Shown piece by piece: positions 33,324 to 42,698 of a DNA stretch of 64,000 nt; position 1 is the first letter of the stretch; every line of letters starts with the position of its first letter. Source of the DNA: an uncultured Bacteroidota bacterium (lineage in GTDB: Bacteria > Bacteroidota > Bacteroidia > NS11-12g > UBA9320); the NCBI GenBank assembly GCA_937124965.1, contig CAKZLB010000036.1, positions 186,001-250,000 on the forward strand, written 5' to 3'. The notes beneath the pieces were generated by a model. That model was not told the DNA's origin, made no database searches, and saw nothing but the letters and a program-made list of their open reading frames with translations. A program made the position numbers and the translations under genes.

Positions 33324-34706
33324 TTAATCAAATATTTTCCCTGGATTCATTATACCTAATGGGTCAAACGCTTTTTTTATTCCTCTCATTAAACTCAAAT
33401 GAGTGTCTGTCAAAACCTCATTCATGAATTTTTTCTGGACATAACCAATTCCATGCTCACCACTGATTGTACCCCCAAGTGCCTTACAAAGTCTGAATAT
33501 TTCCCTAATTCCGTTTTCTAAATGGGCACCATTCCACTCTTCATCGGTTAGATCATTTTTTAAGATATTAACATGAAGGTTACCGTCTCCCGCATGCCCA
33601 TAACAAACCGACTCAAAATTGTACCTCTTGCCAATTTCCTTTACACCGGCCATTAGTTCTGCTAGATGACTGCGTTTAACAACAGTATCCTGTTCTTTGT
33701 ATGTTGAATGATTTTTCACAACCTCACCAATACTTCGTCGAATCTTCCACCAAGCTTCTTTTTGCTCTGTTGAATCTGCAAATAGAACGTCAGAGACTCC
33801 ATGGTTTTCGAGCACCACTCCTATTTGTTCGCACCCTGCATATAATCGATCCATTTCGTTTCCATCTACCTCAATTAAAAGTGCGGCTTGACTGTTTTTC
33901 TCTAAGGGGCTTGACAAATTCAATTGGTCACAGGCTAAATCAATCCCTTTGCGCTCCATCAATTCTAACCCAGATGGAACAATCCCGGATTTCATGATAT
34001 CGCTCACTGCTTTGCATGCAGTTGTTGCTAAATCGACATTAGCCCATAACAACAAGTTATGTTTTGGTTTTGCAATCAATCGTACAACTACTTTTGTGAT
34101 TATTCCTAATGTTCCTTCACTGCCTAAAAACAATTGAGTGAGACTATAGCCGGTTGAATTTTTAAGAGTATTGGAACCTGTCCAAATAACCTCTCCATTA
34201 GGTAAAACGACTTCCAAATTTAAAATGTAATCTTTAGTCACCCCATATTTGACTGCTTTTGGACCTCCACTATTATGGGCGACATTTCCGCCTATAAAGC
34301 AAGAACCTTTGCTGGCTGGATCTGGTGGGTAAAACAAGTCGACACGTTCAACCGCGTGCCTAAGCACGTCGTTTATTACTCCACTTTCGACAGTAGCTTG
34401 CATATTAGCCTCATCAATATCAAGGATTTGATTGAACTTTTCCATCGACAAAAGAACTCCTTTTGCAATTGGCAAACTTGCACCGCTTAATCCCGTTCCA
34501 GCTCCTCTAGGAGTAACAATCACATGGTTTTGCGTACACCATTTCATTAAAGCACTTACCTGCTCAACGCTTGCTGGAGTAACTACTACATCAGGTTGAA
34601 AGACAAAATCTTCAGTCATATCTTGACCGTATTTCACCATATCCTCATTCGTTACCGATACGGTATCTGGACCTAGCAGGTCAATTAATTGTGCCTCAAT
34701 ATCCAC
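33324..34706 (-). CDS. FAD-linked oxidase, glycolate/D-lactate dehydrogenase (GlcD-like)
   Basis: A 460-residue flavoprotein with the FAD_binding_4 domain first: TPRGAGTGLSGASLPIAKG, then CFIGGNVAHNSGGPKAVKYG and FLGSEGTLGIITKV. The GlcD-type cap follows, ending in VCYGHAGDGNLHVNIL and GTISGEHGIGYVQKK with the conserved histidines for substrate and metal. Members oxidise glycolate, D-lactate or D-2-hydroxy acids. No glcE/glcF partners or separate iron-sulfur subunit lie nearby, which speaks for a single-polypeptide D-2-hydroxyacid dehydrogenase. Its stop faces the tRNA-Arg terminator. Confidence 0.85.
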   Translation of the reverse strand: MDIEAQLIDLLGPDTVSVTNEDMVKYGQDMTEDFVFQPDVVVTPASVEQVSALMKWCTQNHVIVTPRGAGTGLSGASLPIAKGVLLSMEKFNQILDIDEANMQATVESGVINDVLRHAVERVDLFYPPDPASKGSCFIGGNVAHNSGGPKAVKYGVTKDYILNLEVVLPNGEVIWTGSNTLKNSTGYSLTQLFLGSEGTLGIITKVVVRLIAKPKHNLLLWANVDLATTACKAVSDIMKSGIVPSGLELMERKGIDLACDQLNLSSPLEKNSQAALLIEVDGNEMDRLYAGCEQIGVVLENHGVSDVLFADSTEQKEAWWKIRRSIGEVVKNHSTYKEQDTVVKRSHLAELMAGVKEIGKRYNFESVCYGHAGDGNLHVNILKNDLTDEEWNGAHLENGIREIFRLCKALGGTISGEHGIGYVQKKFMNEVLTDTHLSLMRGIKKAFDPLGIMNPGKIFD

Positions 34707-34793
34707 TTTAAAAATAAATTTCAGTTAGGTTGTCGAATTAATTATTATCGCATCACAAAATAAGTAATATTGAATCAGAATAGTTTTAACAAT

Positions 34794-37031
34794 ATGAAAA
34801 AGCATTTTATTACCTTCTTACTGAGTGCGATTTGCGTCATTGCATTTGCACAAGACTCTTTAATTAAATCAAACACAAATCCACCCGAAGCAAAAATTGC
34901 CGTTCCAGAAAAAACACCAATCACATTAGAAACCATATGGGCAAGTGGGGAATTATACCCAAATATGATAAGTGGTTTCATCAATTTAAAAGATGGAAAA
35001 TCTTACTGTAAGATTGAACGTGATGCCGCAGGAAATACCTTAGTTGTTACCTACAAATACGAAACTGGTGAAAAAACAGGAACCCTAATTGACGGAAGTA
35101 AAATCGCGGCTGCAAATGGCATGCAGTATTTTGCCTTTAGACGATTTGAGTTGAGTAGCGATGAAACGAAAGCGTTAATACCGGTCAACACTGAATCAAT
35201 TTATCGTCATTCCAGTAGATCAAACTTTTTGATTTGGGAAAAGGCTACAAACAAATTGAGCAAAGTATCTGAAGACAAGGTTATGTACGCCACATTTAAC
35301 CCACAGGCAGATAAGGTTGCATATGTGTTTGAAAACAACCTATTTGTTAAAGATCTTATTAAAGGCAAAACGAAACAATTAACAAAAGACGGAAAGCAAA
35401 ACGAAATAATTAATGGAGCAGTTGATTGGGTGTATGAAGAGGAGTTTTCAATGGATCGTGGTTTTGAATGGAATGCTGACGGAACAAAACTAGCATACTA
35501 TCGCTTTGACGAAAGTTTAGTGAAGGAGTGGGATATGGAAATTTATGGGAATCTCTACCCAAACCATTCGAAGTTCAAATACCCAAAAGCAGGTGAAGCT
35601 AACTCTGTGGTAGATGTTTATATATCCAACCTTAAAAAAAGTACAAAGCTTGAAATTGGCTCAGAAAATGATCAATATATCCCTCGTATAAAGTGGTCTA
35701 AAAATCCAAATATTTTAACAATTCAACGTCTGAACAGACATCAAAATCATTGGGAATTTCTTGTAGTAAATGCTGATACAAAACAAGTAACTGTGAGTGT
35801 TGAAGAAGAAAGTAAGCACTACGTTGATATCACTGATGACATAATATTTTTAGAGGATAAAGAGCATTTCATTATTAAAAGTGAACGATCTGGTTTTTGG
35901 CATTTGTATATGCACAAAGTGGACGGCCCTCAAGTTGGAATAATAACTAAAGGTAATTGGGAAGTTGATCATCTTCTAGGTGTTGACGAAAAAAATGGAA
36001 AAGTGTACTTCACTTCGACCGAAGTTTCCTCCATGGAAAGACACGTTTATTCAATTGACATTAGTGGTAAAAACAAAAAACTACTAACTCCTGAGAAAGG
36101 AACACACAGTGCAGTCTTTAGCAACGATTTCTCGTATTTTTTTCACACGTACCAATCAGCTACGGTTCCTTTTGTTTACTCAATTCGAGATAACCAAGGT
36201 AAACTGGTAAGGACGCTTGAAGATAATGAGTCTTTCAAAAAGAAGTTAGACGGTTATGCGATAAGTCCTATTGAGTTTAAGACCATAACAGTTTCTCCGA
36301 ATGTTGAACTTAATTCATACACAATTAAGCCGTTAAATTTTGATCCTTCAAAAAAATACCCGTTGCTAATGTTTGTGTATGGTGGTCCAGGAAGTCAGCA
36401 AGTTAAGGACAACTGGCTTTGGAGCAATTACTTTTGGCACCAAATGCTTGCAAACCAGCATGGGTATATTATTGCTGTAGTGGACAATCGTGGCACTGGT
36501 GGAAAGGGAGCTGAATTTAAGAAAATGACCTATTTACAATTAGGTAAATACGAAACTGAAGATCAAATTGCCGCTGCAAAATATTTTGGAGCCATGCCTC
36601 ACATAGATGAAAGTAGAATTGGTATTTGGGGATGGAGCTACGGAGGATACATGAGTAGTTTATGCCTCACCAAAGGAGCTGATGTTTTTAAAACCGCAAT
36701 TGCCGTTGCACCAGTTACTAACTGGAGATACTACGATAATGTGTATACAGAGCGTTATATGAGAACTCCTTTGGAGAATGCTGACGGATATGATAATAAC
36801 TCACCAATAAATCACATCGATAAATTAAAAGGTAATTATTTAATTGTTCACGGAACAGGAGATGATAATGTGCATTTCCAAAACTCGGCAGAAATGGTGA
36901 ATAAAATGATTCATCAAAATATACCATTCGATTCAGAGTATTATCCGAATAAAAACCACGGTATTTCGGGAGGAAAAACTCGTTTACATTTATTTACGAG
37001 AATGACGAAGTATGTTTTAGAAAATCTGTAG
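34794..37031 (+). CDS. Dipeptidyl peptidase IV-type serine peptidase (S9B)
   Basis: From ATG 34794 (745 residues) the product has a signal peptide (FITFLLSAICVIAFAQD). An eight-bladed propeller carries the DPP IV glutamate motif in DWVYEEEFSMDR. The alpha/beta-hydrolase domain is at the C-terminus: catalytic S615 in GWSYGGYM, Asp in HGTGDDNVHF and His in KNHGI. It cleaves X-Pro dipeptides from peptide N-termini in the periplasm or outside. The TTG at 34770 also in frame would only add residues before the signal. The POT peptide symporter gene follows 54 bases later, giving a logical peptide-uptake pair. Confidence 0.93.
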   Translation: MKKHFITFLLSAICVIAFAQDSLIKSNTNPPEAKIAVPEKTPITLETIWASGELYPNMISGFINLKDGKSYCKIERDAAGNTLVVTYKYETGEKTGTLIDGSKIAAANGMQYFAFRRFELSSDETKALIPVNTESIYRHSSRSNFLIWEKATNKLSKVSEDKVMYATFNPQADKVAYVFENNLFVKDLIKGKTKQLTKDGKQNEIINGAVDWVYEEEFSMDRGFEWNADGTKLAYYRFDESLVKEWDMEIYGNLYPNHSKFKYPKAGEANSVVDVYISNLKKSTKLEIGSENDQYIPRIKWSKNPNILTIQRLNRHQNHWEFLVVNADTKQVTVSVEEESKHYVDITDDIIFLEDKEHFIIKSERSGFWHLYMHKVDGPQVGIITKGNWEVDHLLGVDEKNGKVYFTSTEVSSMERHVYSIDISGKNKKLLTPEKGTHSAVFSNDFSYFFHTYQSATVPFVYSIRDNQGKLVRTLEDNESFKKKLDGYAISPIEFKTITVSPNVELNSYTIKPLNFDPSKKYPLLMFVYGGPGSQQVKDNWLWSNYFWHQMLANQHGYIIAVVDNRGTGGKGAEFKKMTYLQLGKYETEDQIAAAKYFGAMPHIDESRIGIWGWSYGGYMSSLCLTKGADVFKTAIAVAPVTNWRYYDNVYTERYMRTPLENADGYDNNSPINHIDKLKGNYLIVHGTGDDNVHFQNSAEMVNKMIHQNIPFDSEYYPNKNHGISGGKTRLHLFTRMTKYVLENL

Positions 37032-37085
37032 TCTTGTTTTTCTAAAGACAAAATCTATTTTTACAAAAATTAAAAACAGAAATAT

Positions 37086-39083
37086 ATGAGCGAAGAAGTA
37101 CTAATGGAAGAGCACAAAGACGATGGTCTTCCGGAATACACAAGTGGTCACCCGCAAGGGTTAATGACCTTGTTTTTCTCAGAAATGTGGGAACGTTTCT
37201 GTTACTACGGTATGCGTACCTTATTAACTTTATTCTTGGTTAAATCGTTGATGAAAGGTGATGCGCAAGCATCGTTAATTTATGGCGCATACACCGGTTT
37301 AGTTTATGCCGCTCCTATTTTGGGTGGTAAAATGGCTGATCGATTCCTTGGATATCGTTTTGCGGTTATGCTTGGAGCAATTCTTATGGCAATTGGAGAA
37401 TTTATTATTCTCGGAGGAACAGAACATCTGTTGTTTGTTGGTATGGGAGCCCTCATTATTGGAAACGGATATTTCAAGGCGAACATTTCTACAATCGTTG
37501 GAAAACTTTACAAAGACAACGACCCGCGAAGAGATTCTGGATTTACTATTTTTTACATTGGTATAAACTTAGGTGCTTTACTTGCAACCACAGTTGTGGC
37601 TTATGTCGGTGAGACCTATGGATTTAAATACGGATTTGGATTAGCTGGTATTGGTATGTTGGCTGGTTTAATCATTTTCTATACAGGTAGAAAAAACTAC
37701 GCTGCTTCTGAAGGTTTGGAAATTACTGAAGCAGGAAAGAAGAAAGTACTTGGGCCTTTAAATATGGCTCATTTGATTTCGATTGGTTCTCTTCTACTTA
37801 TCCCTCTTTGTTATGTACTGATTGTTAACAACAGTATATTAAACTACATTTTCTTAGGATTGTTTATTTATGTAGCAATCTCTTTGATTTCTGCAGGAGT
37901 AAAAGAAGATGCGATCGAGAAGACTAAAATATGGAGAGATCGAATGATTGCATTAGTCTTGTTTATGGTAATAAACATTGTCTTCTGGGCATGTTTCGAA
38001 CAAGCTGGAACTTCATTAACACTTTTTGCGGATAGAAACGTGAATCGAGAAATTTTTGGTTGGTTAATGCCTGCAAGCATGACTCAATTCTTTAATCCTT
38101 TATTCATTATAATCTTTGGATCCATTTTCTCATCGATGTGGGTTAAACTTTCCAAAATGGGTAAAAACCCTAACATTCCTATGAAGTTTGCTTTTGGTAT
38201 TCTTCAATTAGGACTTGGTTTCTTATTGACATACGTTGGTTATAAAATGTCTGATAACAATTTAGTACCAATGTTCATATTGATATTCTTGTACATGCTA
38301 CATACAACTGGGGAATTGTTTTTGTCCCCTATTGGCTTATCGATGGTAACTAAGCTATCACCTAAGAAAATGGCCGGAACGGCTATGGGTGCATGGTTCT
38401 TAAGTTTTGCTATTGCAAACTTATTAGGTGGTCAAATTGCTGCATTAACTGGCGGAGGTCACGGTGGTGATGAAGAAGTAGACAAGAGTAAATTTACATT
38501 ATCAACAACTGTCGCAGAAGCGTTAGAACTCAATGGAGAATCTGCGAAATTTGAAGATTGGCAACCATTCTATGAAGCTCCTGAAAGCCTAGGAATGGAG
38601 ACTAAGGATAAAAAAGACGTCGAGATTGCTAAAAACATTTCGTATCAGAAGTATTTTGATATTCAAGATTGGGTAAATCTAAGGGACAAACTAAAAGAGG
38701 GAGTTACCTTAAAAGAATGGGTTGACACCAGAGTAACCAAAGATACACTTAAGGAAGCTAGTGCGTGGTTAAATGCTGAAGCTTGGAACGCATTGAAAGC
38801 GAAATATGCAGCATATGTTGCTGCAGATTTTAAAGCAGGTGACGAAGCAGGAATAAGCATGGGTGATTGGAGTTATTTCGGTGGAGGAATTGAAAAGCTT
38901 GCTTCTGATGAATCGTTAAAACTGGATGTAGCTTTGGTTACTCAGAAAGACATCGTTCAGAAAAGTAGGTTAGAAAAATACGTAGATATATTCACAAAAA
39001 TTGGTTTTGTGTTATTGATTATCTCTCTAATAATTGCCCTATTGAGTAAGCCTCTCAAAAAGCTTATGCATGGAGTAGAGTAA
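37086..39083 (+). CDS. POT-family proton:peptide symporter with large loop insertion
   Basis: A 665-residue transporter of the PTR2/POT family: EMWERFCYYGMR has the E-x-x-E-R proton-coupling motif (E33, E36, R37), and FTIFYIGINLGALLA is the second signature. About 14 membrane segments are evident. Between the penultimate and last segments (about residues 460-632) is a hydrophilic insertion of roughly 170 residues, rich in Lys, Glu and Trp (DWVNLRDKLKEG, LKEWVDTRVTKDTLKEA), absent in typical ~500-residue POTs. It imports di- and tripeptides and is paired with the DPP IV gene. A clear terminator follows. Confidence 0.88.
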   Translation: MSEEVLMEEHKDDGLPEYTSGHPQGLMTLFFSEMWERFCYYGMRTLLTLFLVKSLMKGDAQASLIYGAYTGLVYAAPILGGKMADRFLGYRFAVMLGAILMAIGEFIILGGTEHLLFVGMGALIIGNGYFKANISTIVGKLYKDNDPRRDSGFTIFYIGINLGALLATTVVAYVGETYGFKYGFGLAGIGMLAGLIIFYTGRKNYAASEGLEITEAGKKKVLGPLNMAHLISIGSLLLIPLCYVLIVNNSILNYIFLGLFIYVAISLISAGVKEDAIEKTKIWRDRMIALVLFMVINIVFWACFEQAGTSLTLFADRNVNREIFGWLMPASMTQFFNPLFIIIFGSIFSSMWVKLSKMGKNPNIPMKFAFGILQLGLGFLLTYVGYKMSDNNLVPMFILIFLYMLHTTGELFLSPIGLSMVTKLSPKKMAGTAMGAWFLSFAIANLLGGQIAALTGGGHGGDEEVDKSKFTLSTTVAEALELNGESAKFEDWQPFYEAPESLGMETKDKKDVEIAKNISYQKYFDIQDWVNLRDKLKEGVTLKEWVDTRVTKDTLKEASAWLNAEAWNALKAKYAAYVAADFKAGDEAGISMGDWSYFGGGIEKLASDESLKLDVALVTQKDIVQKSRLEKYVDIFTKIGFVLLIISLIIALLSKPLKKLMHGVE

Positions 39084-39115
39084 TCGTATAAAACTCTTTA
39101 TAAAATTAGATCTAG

Positions 39116-39146
39116 AAACCGCTTGATATTCAGGCGGTTTTTTTTT
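39116..39146 (+). terminator. Rho-independent terminator after the peptide symporter
   Basis: AAACCGC pairs with GCGGTTT around TTGATATTCAG, followed by eight further T residues with TTTTTTTGTT. It separates the peptide genes from the polysaccharide locus. Confidence 0.85.
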
Positions 39147-39243
39147 GTTATTGTTTCATTATCAAATTAAAAAGAGTTTGCAACACATGTTCAAAAAATG
39201 GTCATATTGTGCAAGAAAACCGAAATGATAAAGTTAAATTTGC

Positions 39244-39281
39244 CGCCGCTGAACGGTCACATATATGTGACTGAAGTGGCG
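39244..39281. promoter_or_regulatory. Long two-tier palindrome upstream of the polysaccharide locus
   Basis: GTCACATATATGTGAC (39256-39271) is a perfect 16-base palindrome. It is framed by CGCCGCT (39244-39250) and AGTGGCG (39275-39281), which pair with one G-T. The unpaired bases between the tiers are GAACG and TGA. There is no T-run, so it is not a simple terminator. It lies 128 bases upstream of the first polysaccharide gene and may be an operator of a dimeric regulator or an RNA hairpin in a long leader. Confidence 0.5.
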
Positions 39282-39408
39282 AAGCTGTAATTAAATGATA
39301 TTAGAGGTAGCATTTAATAAGCTAATACGTTTGTTTTGCAAAAGTGTAATAGTAAAGTGAGTCAATGTAAAAATTACATTTGCTCAATAAAATAAAAAAT
39401 AGCTCATC
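39282..39408 (+). promoter_or_regulatory. Leader of the polysaccharide operon with candidate -7 boxes
   Basis: Two matches to TAnnTTTG lie here: TACGTTTG at 39326-39333 and TACATTTG at 39375-39382, the latter 27 bases before the GTG start. Neither has a convincing TTG at the usual -33 distance, so the promoter assignment is tentative. No open frame is present. Confidence 0.4.
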
Positions 39409-40158
39409 GTGAAGAAATTTTCAATATTTAGCCTTCTAATACTATTTCTTAGTTCAGGTTGTGGTACTCGATTTGTTTACTTTCAGCAAAAAAAAGAAAG
39501 TAGTAATTCTTACTCTAAAATAGAAGTTACTAAACCAGCTGACGTCAACACTCATATAATTCAAGAAGGAGATGTGATTGAAATTATGGTTCAGAGTGCT
39601 GATCCGAACATTGTTGATTTGTTTTCTCCTAAAGTTGACAAAGAGACTAATGAAATTTCGGGATTTCAGGTTAAAGGGAACGGACAACTATTCTTACCTT
39701 ATGTTGGAAGTATCTATGTTAAAGGAAAAACAATTAACGAAGCTCGAGTTGTAGTTTCTGACTCTTTGAGAAAGTATATATTGGATCCGATAGTTTCATT
39801 TAATCTTATCGGCTTTCAAATAAAGGTTCTAGGTGAAGTACAAAAACCTGGAATTATTGTAGTGCCATTTGATAGAGCAACTATACTCGATGGTTTAGCA
39901 TTATGTGGTGACTTAACTCAATATGGTAATCCTTTGAAAATAAAACTGATAAGAACTGAAGATGGTGTTACAACAAATCATTTTATAGATCTTTCAGACG
40001 TCGATGTTTTTAAAAATCCACACTTTCAATTGCGAAGCAACGACATCATTTATGTCGAAACGTTAAAGCGCCGATTTGCAAGGGAGAATGTGTCCTACTT
40101 GTCCGTATTCGCAGCATTAGTAAACACAATAGCAGTAATTTCACTGCGAGGCCGATAA
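39409..40158 (+). CDS. Wza-like polysaccharide export lipoprotein
   Basis: A 249-residue outer-membrane polysaccharide export protein. The start is GTG 39409. A lipoprotein signal ends in LFLSSGCG with lipid-attached C18. The Poly_export domain (about 48-150) includes IQEGDVIEIMVQSADP and GNGQLFLPYVGSIYVKG. An SLBB-type part begins at QIKVLGEVQKPG. The C-terminal hydrophobic YLSVFAALVNTIAVISL could span the outer membrane, as in Wza. It is the first gene of the locus and pairs with the Wzc-like gene 9 bases downstream. Confidence 0.9.
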   Translation: MKKFSIFSLLILFLSSGCGTRFVYFQQKKESSNSYSKIEVTKPADVNTHIIQEGDVIEIMVQSADPNIVDLFSPKVDKETNEISGFQVKGNGQLFLPYVGSIYVKGKTINEARVVVSDSLRKYILDPIVSFNLIGFQIKVLGEVQKPGIIVVPFDRATILDGLALCGDLTQYGNPLKIKLIRTEDGVTTNHFIDLSDVDVFKNPHFQLRSNDIIYVETLKRRFARENVSYLSVFAALVNTIAVISLRGR

Positions 40159-40167
40159 TCTCAAAGA

Positions 40168-42612
40168 ATGACTGAAGAAAATTTTATAGATAGAAATCAA
40201 GAAGAAAGTAGTTTTAGTATAAACTCTATAATTACTATCATCCGTGTATATTGGCATCTATTTGTTATATGCTTAATATTGGCTTTGATTGCTGGTTACG
40301 TTATAAACCGTTACACAAAACCTAGTTACTTGATTAAATCTCAGCTTTTATTAAGCAATGAAACTGAGGGTGCAGAAGGAATGGATATTTTAGGTGGATT
40401 GCCGGGCTCGGGTGCAAGTCCATGGGACCCAACATTTGTAAATGATAAAATCCAAATAATAAAATCTATTAACTTTATTGAACCGATAATCCGCGATTTA
40501 AAGTTTCAAGAGTGCTATTATGCTAAAGGAGATTTAAGAACGAGCGAACTCTATAACAATATCCCGTTCAAAGTACACTTTAAGATTAAAAATCCTGAAA
40601 TGATCGGTAGCTCTTTTGAAATAGAATTCGAAAAGACTACTGCTATTTTTAAAATCATCAACGGAAAAATGATGGGATTTGACGGAACCTTGAAGATGGG
40701 TGAAGTAGTAAACCACCCTTATTTTGATTTTAGTATTACACTTAATGACTCGAATATCAATGATGACTGGGATGAATTATCCAAAGTAGAATACATTTAT
40801 ACCTACAAAAGTCTTGAAAGTGTAACCAATCAATATGCTAGTTCTCTTGATGTTTCACCTATTGCTAAAACAAAAGCAATTGAACTGAGCATTGTATCTG
40901 AAAATAGAAATAAAGGAAAGGAATTCATTAACAAAATTGTCTCAACGTTTATCGAGAAAGGTTTGAACGATAAAAATGAATCAGCTCAAAAAAGTTTAGA
41001 ATTTATTGACAAAGAATTAGATAATTTAACGTCATCGTTAGACAGTATTGAGCATGATTTAGAGGAGTTTAAATCGAGAAAAGGTGTTGTATCACTTGAC
41101 GCACAAATAACTAAAAAGATTGAAAATTCTGCAGATTTAGAGGTACGTAAATACGAAAAAGAAATGTCGCTATTGAGCATTTCAAATTTAATAGAGTACT
41201 TAAAAACACACAAAGACTTATCTAATTTAGCACCTTCAACTGCTGGGATCCGAGAACCATTGCTTATACCTCTGTTAGACGATTTAAGTCAAGCATATAT
41301 TAATTATGAAGAAGTATCCAAGTTTTACACTGCAGAACACCCAAAGGTGATTCGTGCAAACGTTTTACTTGAAAACACGAAAGCTGCGCTAATAGAAAAT
41401 GCAAAAAATGTTAGTTTCGAAACGAAACAACAGTTAAGCGATATAAATAATAAAATTGCTAGCTTAAATAGGGAATTAAATCAAGTTCCAAATATTGAAA
41501 GACTTTATGGGAAATTACTAAGAAAAGGAAGTGTTCAAGAGAAGATATATATTCTATTATTAGAGAAAAAATTAGAATATGAAATTTCTAAGTCTGGAAA
41601 TAAAAGTGGATACTCTCTATTAAACAAAGCTACGGTAGAAAAAAAGACTAGCCCTCAATCGAAGCGAACATACATTTCCGCTTTACTCTTTGGATTACTG
41701 TTACCAGCGGCTTACATTTTCCTTAAAATTTTCCTTGACAATAAACTGAGAAGTAAGGAACAAATTGAGAAAAAAACAGATATTCCTTTCTTAGCAACAA
41801 TCCCTCATTCTAAGCAGGACACTCAATTGATATTTAATTCAAATTCGAAATCGATTATCGCAGAATCATTTCGAAATTTGCGTACGAGTATCAAATACAT
41901 GATTAAGGACAAGGATGAATGTCAAACCATTCTTATTACCTCTACGATTAGTGGTGAGGGCAAAACATTTTGTACCTTAAATGTTTCACATGTCTTAAGC
42001 TTAAATAACAAAAAAGTAGTGTTACTGGGTCTTGACCTTAGAAAACCTAAGCTTCACATTGAATTCGGTATTGATAATAAAAAAGGATTAAGTAATTATT
42101 TAATAGGTAAACTTCCATTAGAAGATGCAATTATTCCAACTGGAATAGAAAATATAGATATTATACCATCGGGTCCGTTACCTCCAAATCCTAGTGAGCT
42201 AATATTAAGTCAGGAGATGAAGGACTTGCTCACGACATTAAAAAAGACATACGATTATATTGTAATTGATACAGCACCTTTAGGACTTGTCACTGACGCA
42301 GTGGATTTAATGCCTCAAACAGACTTATGTATCTATGTAATGCGTGAAGGGTATACACATCTGTCTTCTGTAGATTTTATTGACGAAATGTATGCCAATA
42401 AGAGTTTCAATAAATTGGGTATAGTGCTGAATGATAGTACATTCTCATCGGCCAAATATGGTTACTTGGATTACGGGTACGGATATGGGTACGGATATGG
42501 GTACGGATATGGGTACGGCTATGGAAGTTCAAAGAGCTATGGCTATGGGTATTACGTAAATGACGCTGAACCAGAAAAATCTTGGTGGAGAAATATATTC
42601 AACAAAAAGTAG
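40168..42612 (+). CDS. Wzc-like polysaccharide co-polymerase and BY-kinase
   Basis: An 814-residue inner-membrane protein. The N-terminal Wzz domain is flanked by hydrophobic segments at about 29-50 and 508-528, with coiled-coil periplasmic sequence between. The cytoplasmic tyrosine kinase has Walker A STISGEGKTFCTLN (near 594), Walker A' LGLDLRKPKLH and Walker B YDYIVIDTAPLG. The C-terminal tail is almost pure Tyr-Gly (about residues 762-795), the autophosphorylation cluster. It controls chain length and export. The tail DNA contains three perfect 12-base tandem repeats (42481-42516). The kinase is fused to the Wzz domain as in Gram-negative Wzc. Confidence 0.92.
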   Translation: MTEENFIDRNQEESSFSINSIITIIRVYWHLFVICLILALIAGYVINRYTKPSYLIKSQLLLSNETEGAEGMDILGGLPGSGASPWDPTFVNDKIQIIKSINFIEPIIRDLKFQECYYAKGDLRTSELYNNIPFKVHFKIKNPEMIGSSFEIEFEKTTAIFKIINGKMMGFDGTLKMGEVVNHPYFDFSITLNDSNINDDWDELSKVEYIYTYKSLESVTNQYASSLDVSPIAKTKAIELSIVSENRNKGKEFINKIVSTFIEKGLNDKNESAQKSLEFIDKELDNLTSSLDSIEHDLEEFKSRKGVVSLDAQITKKIENSADLEVRKYEKEMSLLSISNLIEYLKTHKDLSNLAPSTAGIREPLLIPLLDDLSQAYINYEEVSKFYTAEHPKVIRANVLLENTKAALIENAKNVSFETKQQLSDINNKIASLNRELNQVPNIERLYGKLLRKGSVQEKIYILLLEKKLEYEISKSGNKSGYSLLNKATVEKKTSPQSKRTYISALLFGLLLPAAYIFLKIFLDNKLRSKEQIEKKTDIPFLATIPHSKQDTQLIFNSNSKSIIAESFRNLRTSIKYMIKDKDECQTILITSTISGEGKTFCTLNVSHVLSLNNKKVVLLGLDLRKPKLHIEFGIDNKKGLSNYLIGKLPLEDAIIPTGIENIDIIPSGPLPPNPSELILSQEMKDLLTTLKKTYDYIVIDTAPLGLVTDAVDLMPQTDLCIYVMREGYTHLSSVDFIDEMYANKSFNKLGIVLNDSTFSSAKYGYLDYGYGYGYGYGYGYGYGYGSSKSYGYGYYVNDAEPEKSWWRNIFNKK
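42481..42516 (+). repeat. 12-base tandem repeat encoding Tyr-Gly units
   Basis: GGATATGGGTAC occurs three times without change, each copy coding Gly-Tyr-Gly-Tyr. It is flanked by degenerate copies (42469-42480 before and GGCTATGGAAGT after). Copy number changes would keep frame and alter only the number of tyrosines in the kinase tail. Confidence 0.85.
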
Positions 42613-42698
42613 TCTAAAATTTAATCAAAACTTATATAGAAATCACAATGCGCACAGTAGTGTCATTAAATTGTTCCATTAATTAAAATTTATCAAAA

